64,000 bases of DNA from Cyrtodaria siliqua (taxonomy: Eukaryota > Mollusca > Bivalvia > Adapedonta > Hiatellidae): positions 267,449 through 331,448 of the forward strand of contig JAWPHD010001344.1 of the NCBI GenBank assembly GCA_037043455.1, in the 5' to 3' direction. The position numbers and the translations under genes are program-made. The notes beneath the pieces were generated by a model. That model searched no databases and was not told the origin of the DNA. It saw only the letters and a list, made by a program, of their open reading frames with translations. Shown in pieces: positions 25,501-37,600 of the stretch (its first letter is position 1; each line of letters opens with the position of its first letter).

Positions 25501-28500
25501 GAATAGTCCTTAATTATCTCCCTTTTACTTGACTCGTTTTTATTTCGAGTAATTCTAAGAAAACACATCGACTTGAAAGCTTTAAAATGTGTTCATGCAA
25601 TCAGAGCAGACGATTTAAACTCGTTACTTTGCAGTTCAATTGTACCTTCAATCAAGCGTGTAATATCATTGAAATATAGATTTGAAATATAGATGAGTAC
25701 TTAGGAATTTTGATTAGTAAATATCACACCGTGGTACTCTTGTCCTTCAATATTGTGCAAATGCGTATAACGTGTCATATACTGAAAGGAAAAAGAAACG
25801 CATAATCAAAAAAGTGCCAATGCTACACTATTATATACACCTAATTCCACGTAATATTCCAGATATATCTCAATGTGTTTTGTACAAAAAGAGGCTACAG
25901 CTAATTACAGAAAGGACAACTCTGTCATGTAGTAGACCTTTTAATCAAAGTATACTTTGTAACACGAAATTCTTTAATGTTGAAGTTTCGATTTCAAAAG
26001 TCAAGCCATTGCAGTAATGTTTTTAATGTTAAGAGATTGCAAATTTTAAAGCCTTATTTTGCTCACCTGCTTGAGACAAATGCGCATTCTGTCGATAATG
26101 AAACTTTAAAGGGGTAACCATTAGTGTGTTCGGCGCTGTTTAAACATTCTTTCCGAAAGGACAGGCCTAATGTTGCCCTGTACCATTGGATTAGCAGTTA
26201 CAGTATACAGCGGAAATTCCCATTATGCGTTTATTTTTCCTTTCGGTATATAATATTGTCACGTACATGCTACGTAACTACAGTGAAATTAAAATTTCCC
26301 TGAATTGGTTCCACTATTAAACAGCTACACAACTATGGCATTTTTATGACGTGTTAATTTCAGATCAATTATGGCATGTTTTAAAGGAAACACAATAGTA
26401 ACCAATCGGAATCTGAGATATCCGACAATCTGTATTAGATTTGTTATTATATGGAAGGAAATTCCCGTTGCTATATTGATGTTGTGTAGTTATGAACACA
26501 TTGATCGTTTCTCTCAATATATCATGCGTTTTGCATTTTTTTATTACCATGCCGTTAATATAAAAGTTGCGCCTTAAAGCTACACAACCCGTATAATGGG
26601 CATATTCATTTATTATATTTTTTTAAGATTTTATCTTTGTGTTTTTATGAAACAATAAAGACAATCTCGTTAACTTATAGAGTCAATTTATGCTTTCAGA
26701 TATATATACGTCATTGATATGTAATATAATTCATGATAACAATTAGTTAAAGTCATTGGCAATTAAAAACGAAATAAGAAGAATTTAATTTGAAAAACGA
26801 TGTGGTTATTACAGATGCAGAATCTCTATCACACTTGGAAAAGATTCGTCGACATAGCTCATATAGACCTGGTAACCGGCTGTGTATTGTTCAACCTCCA
26901 TATTCGCCGCCATATATTAACACAAACACATACTGTTTGTGGATAGTGCTTTAACCTAGAATTGTATACAGCTGTCCTGCATGGTTCCTCCTCTGCGTAT
27001 CCTGCTTGTGTGCACTGTTACAATTCAAATATATACTGAGTAAACTTCTCTCTAAATCCTTTTGCAGAAATATTCTCTGTTTAGCATTGTTTTTGAGCAA
27101 ACAGGAAACGTTTAAAATTATTTGAAGAAATATTGAGAAGTTTCATCAGCTATACCCTTGAACTAAAACATGTGGGAGTTGATTCCGTTAACATGTGAGA
27201 GTTAACTGGATCAAAAGGAGACACATGTGTAGATGTATGTGTTTGTTTTTACCCTGCAATCATGTGAACATTCTCACACCTGAGATATACAGCGAACATC
27301 CAGTTGTACAAACGGTACCATAGTGAGACTAAGCGAGAATACCCACACGAATGTCGTATATTTCTCTGTAATGTTAAAATGCCCGTGTTCAGTTGCTCAT
27401 TTGTTTGCGAGTGAATAGGTCTCACACCTCTATTATCTCCACTGAAACTTCACGAACCTAGAGACGAAAGGAAAACAGAAAAGAATTGAAAAATGATATA
27501 GCATTCTTCTACAGTGCAAATGATATAGAAAATCTCATGTTGATATGAGGTTTCATTCACATTTCAGAAGTGTTTGACCTAAGCACCACATATTCAACTA
27601 GATAGTTTATGAATTTTGTATTTTCCATCAAGGTCATATACACATGAGCGAAAAAAACAAAAACAAACCTGGCTAACTTTTGTATTTTATTGTTTTAAAT
27701 TACTGGTCTTGGCTACACTGAAGATATTAAACCAACAACAATTTCTGCTGCCCAGTTTTGAAGCTCAGATGTTGGAAAAAGCTGTACAGTAACCCTATGG
27801 GAAAGTTAATTGAGGTGTGAGACCAATAGATGTAAACTGTAGGTAGATATCAAGGCGGCCACTGAATTCGGAGACCACGGGTAGGAACCTCGCCCATGCC
27901 ACTGGGTTTATTTGGTGTGTCTTTAGGTAAAATATGTATATTAAAGGCGATGTAAACAAGATATGAAATGATGTATATATGTATGTATATAAAAGCTGAT
28001 ATAAAAGCCGAACGGGAAATGTAGCATTCAAGGACCACAATAAGCTAAACACACGCATAAAACGAACAACAATTACAAGGATGAATAAAAGACATGGCAT
28101 ATACCATTACAAACATAAAACGGTGACAATAGGGCTACCGCATTTGAACGGCAGCTATGGGTTTAAATCAGGTTCTAGGTTGCACCAAACTCCACTCTTA
28201 CCCTATTGTCATCCCAGTGAAACGATACAGTGTAAATAGAGAAATTCCCGCCATGCTATATCCTGTAACAACATAAGCAGCATTAATAGGCAATACAAGT
28301 ATAGCACAGAGATGATCATGTATATATGAATATATAAAAAAAACATATAGAAAACCACAAACCAAGTACTCAATGACTTGGCAGAAGCTAGAGCAATGAG
28401 AAAATAAACATTAAGGGTACGATAAGACATTATTGGAGACTTCTATTGGATATTACGAGTTTTATTTTATTTTATCGCTTGTAATAGTATTAATATGAAT

Positions 28501-31500
28501 GACCATCGATAATATGTGGTGACTAATCCGCCTTTAATCTGTTACTTTCCCTTCCGTGATAATATACAAGTAGTACGTTTCAGTGATTCGGATGCGCAAC
28601 ACGTGTATTCTAATGCAGCTATAATGTAACGCGTAACTCCATTGGCTAACGTCTCAAATAAAGCGCATTCCAACCACGATCGTGGCCAAGCGTCTGATCT
28701 TCGTTCTATAAAAAAATATACATGTATTTGGGATTTCACTCAATAGTGTTCGCGTCACTTACATGAAGGAAGTAAGGTGGCGGGATATATATAACCTTAG
28801 AAAATGGCTACGCCTATAAAACAAGCAGTTAAACATAATGGCGGACTTCTACAGTCGTTTATATTTAAACGCTGTGTAGCAGTCTAATGGGTCTTCTACT
28901 ATTTGCATTACGTATCAATTTCAGGGGTGTTCTTGGGCAAGACACTTTCCCTAAGCCGCGTCCGTCGGATGGGGACGTAAACCAAGCGGTCCCATGTATC
29001 GGTCTATCCTCCGAGCACGTTAAAGAACCACAGGAATCTATTCGATAATAAGAGTAGGACACGGTTCCCGGATTCCTATGTATCCTTTCCCTATCTCTGG
29101 GGCGGCTCTAAATAACCTATACCGTGTTGATGAGCCGTTAAACAACATTCAATTCAATTCAATTTCAGGGATACAGTCTTTAAATCTCAGCCTACGAATA
29201 CAGCTGGTTCCCAATCTGTGTCATCACTAATTATTGATTGATGTTAAACTTTATTAAAGGGACAAACGACAATCTTGATTTTTTGAAAGCTCCCGGCGCC
29301 CCTTTAGTTTTTCTACATAACTTTCATTTGTTCAGTAATTAATATTAATTATGAGAATAATAAAAATTGAGTTTGAATATTACTAACTGTTTGTTTGTAC
29401 AGCTATATATGCATCTCTTTTTGATGCTGTCAGATTTTAAAATAAGCAACACCTCTTCAATCATTAAACAGAGTTGATGAAACTTTTACATTCTCCTTAC
29501 TGTTTTCTTATGTAAATATTCTGACCTGCTTGTGATACTTTGTTTGCTCCCCTGTTGCAGGATTTTGAATGTATCCCTCTGGAAGCACGTGTTTGCACAA
29601 GGACTATAGTAAATAAACATGGTGAATGGTCTGTACCTGTACAATTTAGACTCAACTTTCATATGATTGTTTTCATGTATTAGGTAACAGACCTGATTGT
29701 TTGTCAATGTCTATCAATGTAGTATTTCTGAAAAGATATACAGCTTACGTAAACACTCATCATTTACTGATCGCATTTTCTCTATCGAATATATGTCAAA
29801 GTCACGAGGAATCTGGAACAATTGTAATGGCGGCTTAACACTGATGACGTCAGACGGAGCGATGCTCAACTATATGTGATCGATATTAATGGCATACCGT
29901 CTGCCATTGTTTCCGTTTTACATTGTTTATTTATAGCAAAGCAAGTTTTTTTAGCATTTTGTTTAGACTATGTCTATTGGGAAAAGTCGTTTCTAAAGGT
30001 CTTGGCTATATGTCTTAGCAAATACAACCAGCCCATATGTGTTGTGTCCCTGAGCAAGACAGCAATACAATTGAAATGCCGGTCTCTTAATAAAGTTGAT
30101 ATAAGGTATGACTGTTAAAAGGTACAGCAAGATGACTAACGGCATGGTTTGGTATATGAAAACAATTGAATGTTACTTATATTGCAACGAATCTAGAAAT
30201 GTATTGGTATTTGGACGTTCACGAATTACATTCGAGATTCGATCAGAATTTTCATTATTAGGAATAATTTACAAATACCTATCAACATTTATGTCAGTTC
30301 ACTGACGTTTAATTTTCAAATGTCAGTGTCGTTTTTGACATTTTTAAAATTGGAGAATAGTCTGGCCATTGAGTAAGAGTCATGCTTTGGACATAGTAAA
30401 TTCCGATATATTGTCAAATTTCTTAGTATAAGTAGAATGTCAATTGTTTGAAGACGGATTGGAGAATCAAAGAGAATGTATGATTCCATTGTTTGCCAAT
30501 GTCATTTTCTTTGAGATTGGCGGTTTAGAGCGAATGTAAATTATGTAAACTTATGATGTGACTGACCATCATGACACTTATTTTAGGAGAAAGTATAAAT
30601 ATCCAGATTTCGATTGTCAATTAATTTGACATTAAAGATTACAATTATTTGAAGATTGAAGAATCACGAACTTCCGGTGTCCGCCGCCAATCATTTGGAG
30701 GCGGAGATTCGAGAACGTTCAATGTCCGACGTGCGCTGTCTTTAATACTTTATTTGTTTGTTTTTTTGTGTGATGTTTTACGTCATTTTCAACAAATGTC
30801 AGGTTATATATAACGGTCGATTGTTTTATGGTGGAGGCAGACCACACGCGTTTCCTCGGTAGAACCAGTACTGTACACCTCCCGCCATCCGTAAGAATCG
30901 ACACTTCCTCACTTACAAGTCGTTATCCCAGTGGGATTCGAACCAGCAGCGGTGAGAGGCGGACAGATTACAACACCTGGCAGCATGACACATATATAAA
31001 CATTTTCATTTCAATTTACAGTGTGCCGCATAGTTAATTCTTATTAAGTTGCTCTTGGTGAAATCCTGCTTTTGATGTTGTAATTGTTGCTATCGTCTAG
31101 CTGTATTGACATTGCTATTTACATAATATATAACATAATGTAAACATGTTAACATAATGTAAATATAATGTAAACATCGCTTATTTTCAGCTCATTGGCG
31201 CATGTTTTGGCCGTTATTACAATTACATCCGAATTATAAATAACCAGTATATTACATTGTTGGCAACAAGTTGAAATACATATGTGTAGAAATTTAAGTT
31301 TGAAAAATCAGGACTTTTACTTCCACAAAGTTATTTAAAGAAACAAATTAATCACTGATTAGTGACCGAAGAACAATTGGATGGGAATCTTATTCTTTCA
31401 GATAGGAAATCCTCAAAATCCATGTATGCACTTATATTTGTAACTGTATGGAAATTGTCATTTCCTAAAACTTAAATCTGCAAATTAATTCAAATTAAGG

Positions 31501-31641
31501 AATATTATATTTTGAGTGTAGTATCAAAATCATACTGTTCACTAAAAACGTCAAAAAAACCCCTAAAAAACAACAAGTTATAAAAACCCTTCTATGTCAT
31601 GGTTTTTGCTACATATATGTATAGAATTTGTCATTGTTCAA

Positions 31642-31692
<51 letters not shown>

Positions 31693-34600
31693 GTAATAAC
31701 AGTAATACTAATAATATCCTCTGTTCATTGATATTGTTATTTCCGTCTTAACTACAAGGAGAGAAATTTTGCAGTTTTATCTTGTGTCATACGAGATTAT
31801 GTGAATATTTGAATGTGACCAAATCTGTACTTAGATCGTTTAATTATCTATTATCATCATTAATAACTATTGTCTATTTCACATTAATAACTATTGTCTA
31901 TTTCACATTTTAGACATTGATAACAACATAGGTGGGAAACGTGATGATCATGTCAACATCATTCATCTCGCCAAGGAGCTCAGTAAACAAAAAATACCGG
32001 AAGAGGAAGCTGCAAAAATTGCTGCGGCAAAACTGGCAGAGAATCAGTCTCACAACACTGGCTGGTACCGCATCCAGGCAACGCGCAAACTTACTGGCGG
32101 ACACAGACTGATACCGAAAGTGAAAGACACGTTCAGCGATGTAAGACTATTGTGCGTTTTTTTTACTAATTAGTCGAATAATTGATTATGCTAGCTAACG
32201 TGTTACTGGCAGTTTATAACAAGGACATGCATGAATAGCCCTCTAGACATAATACTTGAAAACAAAGCTGTCAGTTCCAACTTTAAATAAAGGCACACAG
32301 ATTAACAATTCGATTGAAGTTAGACAATTGCGTGATATGCAACCAGTATTTATTTACGCAAGGATTGGTAACGTTTTACAAATATCTTGTAAAGATTACA
32401 TGATGGGAACACGAATTTGAGTTACATTTCTGTTATTTAGTTATTAGCATTTGTCACTCTGTACCAGCGTGCCTGGGTGTCTTTTTAGCACGTTTACGAG
32501 TCATAGGAATCTATAGTAAGGGTAGAGCACCGTTCTCCGATTTCTATGTATCGCCCCCACCACCCATCCCTCGCTCTCTCTCTCTGTGGCGGCTCACGAT
32601 AAGTATTGTATCGAGTATGGTCTCATCGAGTTGGTTGAGTTAAACCCCATCGAGGTGTTTAAAGTAACCAACGAGATGAGACCATACTCTATTTTATTTT
32701 GTAGCATGTCCATTTCATCTGTCTGCCATACTCTAACTTCCAATATGTAATGATAGAGTATGGTCTCACAAAGTTTGTTGATTTAAATATCGAGATGGGC
32801 ATAGCCCATCGAGGTGTTTAAATCAACAACGAGATATGTGTAGCATGTCCATTTTATCTGTCTGCCATACTCTAAGTTTCCCAGTTATTCTTACAGGTAC
32901 TATTTTTAATTAATTGATTTACCAGATACAAAGGAAATTTAAGCGACCATGCTACACGTTAAGATTACTTGTTGCTAGGTCGTTAAACCAAAACATTCAT
33001 TCATTTTAATTCATTGACTGTATTCATTATGTAGTATGCATTTCTGTATTCATTCTGTAGTATTCATTATGTAGTATTCATTATGTAGTATGCATTTAAA
33101 GCAATTCTATTTTTCTTAAAGAAATATTTCACAAAACATGTATAATGCTCGATCATGGTTTTAGGGACTGTATAATTACATTTTAAGCGTCAGTTAAAAT
33201 GGAATAAATCTAGTTCTATATTCACTCACATTCAAGTTCAATAAATCTTGGTTTCGATACGACACTTCTGTATCGTGTTCATTATTTATATATAGTTACA
33301 CACGTGTCACTTTCACACCCCGATATAATGTAATTTTGGGATTTTTTTCAGTTGTATAATCAGATATCAGAACAAAAGTTCGATCATTCAGTACATGACA
33401 ACACAAGCATCTCGCGCTTGGACCTGAGCGAGAACGAGAGCATAGCAGTCGTAGAGTTCACGTCGTCGTCGTGTGCCGTGCTTGAAAACGAAGGCAAAGT
33501 CCGATTAGGAATCCGCAGATACGGAAAACTCAATATTCCTGTTTCTGTAAGGTACGTAAACCGTGAACAACAAAATGTTAACCTTTTAACAAAATATGAC
33601 CTGCCCAATATATACTTAACGCCATTAAAAGTGCAATTTTATTTTGTGTTTATTTTTAATTGAAGATGTCTCCAAGATCGATTGTACATGTTAGAAATTA
33701 TCCACATTCCCTATAAATCTGGTGACCGATCGAATTCATGTATTGAAAGAAGTAAAATCGGAATTATGCGAAATCCATGCTTCCTACCAGACTTGTGTTT
33801 TTAATGGCGTTAAGTATATATATAAACAATATTCCAGCAACTGTTTGTACTATTGTGGTTCTGTGCCCGCTCGTCTTTTCGGTGTTTCACAGCGAAGCAA
33901 CGCCGGGCGAAATAACGACACAACAACAAAATGCCGGAAGAATTAAAGAATTTACGAGCGAAATAACTAAATAAAGCATCTCTCGGCGATATTTCTTATT
34001 TGCCGGGCTTGTTTCCCGGTGTTTCGTCCGACCTTTTTTCACCGCGAAATAACGAAAAGACGAGAAGGCACACATAGTCACTAAACTTATCCACACATGT
34101 CTTTATAGGGTCGAGACAATAGACGGCACCGCGGAATCTGGAAGCGACTACATACCTCTTAAGACCAAGGTCAGTTTTAAAGCCAACGAGACGCTCCAGG
34201 AAATCAACATTAGCATCGTCGACGATGATGTTTGGGAACCAGACGAATTTTTCTTCGCTAAACTTTTCATCGACCACGAAGACGAAAACTCTGAACATGC
34301 GATACTTGGAAGTTCGTCCATTAATCAGATCACGATCATCAACGACGATGGTACGTTTGTTTGTTTTGTTAATTGATCCACTAACGGAAGATGGCAAAGA
34401 GTCTGTTCTTGAAACAAAACAAAAAATCGGAGTTTCGATCAATATAGTATAATTCTCAGTAGCAGTTCATTATTTTAATTATTCCGTTTCCAAATCAATA
34501 AATCGATTTGCATTTTTAAAAAATTCGATTCCATATATAAGGCAGTCAATGCAATAAACAACAAGTCACTATCCCTTCAAGAAGCCGCCACCTTTCTTCT

Positions 34601-37600
34601 TTTTTTCCTTCCTCTTTTTTTAAAAATTGTTTTCCACCATCCAAATGTATTTTACGTTGTATCTTGTACCTAAACAATTTATTTTGCATTTTTGTAATTC
34701 AGAGCCGGGGTGTCTCCAGTTTACAAAGCCCAGTTACGTCGTCCGGGACGGCACGGGTAAAGCTCAGATTTTTGTCAACCGTGTGAACGGTGCTGATGGG
34801 GCTATCTCCGTAAGCTGGGAAACCAAAAACATGTCTGCATCTTCGGGGAAAGATTACATCAATGGGGCTGGAAAACTAGAATTCTCGCACGGTGAAACAC
34901 AGAAAACTATTGAAATAACGATATTAGACTCAGACGTAAGTTTTCATCGAATTTATATAACGTATGCTTAGTTATAACATTAATGGTAAGTGTTTAAAGA
35001 CAGAATTTATACAATAAGTATTGTAGGAGTGTCAACGTCGATAGTGACTCTTCAGCCTCCGCCCATATTATGTCAATTTGTTTACCATAGTAACGAAGGT
35101 TAATTTACCATAGTCTTAAAAGGACAGGAGGCGATCTAGAAGAGCGATTGGTGTCAACCAAAATACAAATGAAAACCTGAATAATGTGTCTGTCCACACT
35201 CTTAGTTTACTGTTCCCTTTTGGGCGTCCTTTTGGGTCAACAGGCGGAGGGACGTTAAACCTTAGAAACAACAACAACAACAATAATGTTTCATATAAAA
35301 TGTGCATCTGCATTAAATTAAGTTACCTTCCTGTTATTTATTGTTAAGGAAAATGTTCGATCTGGAAATCTCGACGACTCGGCTGCGTTTTGTTTCAAAA
35401 TCATAAATATTTATTAAAATGGGTATTATATTGCTGACAGTTGTACATTTAATTCAAATAAAATGTCCTCATGTCATACGAACTACTATTAATGATGTAT
35501 ACAACTAAACTAGCCGAGTCGTTTAGTTTTCCATATCAAACTATTTCCGTAACGATAATTTGTACGGAAAATGGGTCCTAGATCAGTGCATATGCACACT
35601 GAATATGCAGATCACTGACTATGCAGATCAGTGCATATGTACACTGAATATGTAGATCAGTGCATATGCACACTGAATATGCAGATCAGTGCATATGTAC
35701 ACTGAATATGCAGACCAGTGCATATGCAGACTGAATATGTAGATCAGTGCATATGCACACTGAATATGCAGATCAGTGCATATTACACTGAATATGCAGA
35801 CCAGTGTATATGCGAACAGAACGTTATATACCCACAAAATCTACTTTATTTTGAACATATGTTATTGCTTTTCTTCTATATAAAGCAAAAGGGTTGGGTC
35901 ACAAGTTCTAAGGCCCTTCCCAATAGTATTATAATTAACAGTTATTAAGATGACAATATAATTAACATACAATATTCAAATACATTTTTTGGCAAACAAA
36001 AGTAAATAAAAAGGGAAAGGAGTTAATAGAATATGGTTCCTGTAAAGATTAAACGAGAATGAATGAATGATGCTGTGGTTGTAGGGTCCTGCGCCGAGCG
36101 GGTGTCATAATAGTGTATATAACCTCTATTCGTTATCAAATCGTTTAGTAACTTTACTGTTTAGTTGAACATGATTAAAATTAGTGCTATTATCTTAAAA
36201 AAAAAATCTTCTCTACGCGCTTATAAACCTGTCTATTTACGTCTATTTAATTCTAACTCCACTGAATTGTAATACACTTATATACAATCCGTATACATTT
36301 CTTCGTCACACGTATTCAAAGATATATATTATTGACCACAATAGTTAACAGAAATTTGCAAAATAAACAATTTAATTAATTATTTGTAGTGAAATAGTGA
36401 ATACAGTTGTGATTGTATTGTATGTGTTGTTACATGAACAGTGAATGCATTAACATTTAAAAGTAATGTATTTGTGAAATTAAAATGTTAAATATTCGTT
36501 AGAACGTGTATGTATGGAAGCCCTGGAGGGACTTCTGATTTTCTTACTTCGAACTTCATTACTTCACTTTCTAACTTTATGACTTCTTTACTTCCGGACT
36601 TCTAAATTCTAACTTCACGACTTCTAACTTCACGATTTCTAACTTCATGACTTCTAACACCACTTTCTATAACTGCCTTACCGTTTCAAATTCAGTTTTA
36701 TGAATTTAGAAGTGATGGAGTTAGAAGTCATGAAGGTATATGTCCTTAAGTTGTGAATTTATAAATCATGAAGTTAGAAGTAATGAAGTAAAAATTCATG
36801 CAGTTTGAAATCATGAAAGTTTGTGGTCATGAAGTCGTGAAGTTAGAATTGAATTGAATGTTGTTTAACGGCTCATCAACACGTGAAGTTAGAAGTCCTT
36901 ATGTCGTAAAAATAGAAGTAATGAAGTTGTAAATCATGAATTTAGAAATCATGAAGTTAGAAATCATTAAGTTATGAAGTTATAGAAGTAATAAAGTTAG
37001 AAGTCATAGTCAAAAGTCCCTCCAATATTTCTATATATAGAGGATCTTAAACGAGTTCCCATTTCATATACGATTTATGAAACGAGTTATGAATTATTTT
37101 AATTTTAACGAGCCTTCTGGCGAGTTAAAATTAAAAATAATTCATAACGAGTTTCATCAATCTTATATGGAATGGGACGAGTTTAAGATCCTTTTTATCA
37201 CATAACATTGCAATCAAATTAGTTTAAATTAATTCAGATCGACATAGAACCGCCACGACGTCAGACACACTTTAGCGCCAAAACGTCATAAAATATGTGA
37301 CGTCGTAACGTCGCGTCTCACACATAACATGGCGTATAAAAGAGTTCGTGTTTTACCTCTTTACAAAATAGCAGTTTACGCCAACTTTTCAACAAACCAA
37401 CAACAATGTTTTGTATAACGTGCATTATTTTTATAAGCTGTCACAAATAATAAGTTTATGACTCAGATCTGGGTGAATTTGTAATAAATAAAATAGTTTC
37501 AGTTAATAAACATGCGTAGTGTTACAGGTTTAACTCAATCAATCAAAATAGTTCCAGGTTGTATTATACGTGTGTCATACAATAGAATATTAAATGGGTG

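Larger units (their letters stand above)
13580..31913 (+). other. NCX intron 1, 18.3 kb
   Basis: GTGAGC donor, TTTTAG acceptor. It is filled with the arrays, SINEs, MITEs and hairpins listed separately. I saw no further NCX exon in it, but a short phase 1-1 exon encoding variable loop sequence would be hard to recognise. Confidence 0.85.
32141..33351 (+). other. NCX intron 2
   Basis: GTAAGA to TTTTCAG. Holds a SINE family 1 fragment and palindromic elements, plus a small 'tagtattcattatg' repeat at about 33028-33092. Confidence 0.85.

Noticed and set aside
33996..34442. 148-codon open frame on the minus strand
   Set aside because: Antisense to NCX exon 4 and its flanks; no recognisable domain.
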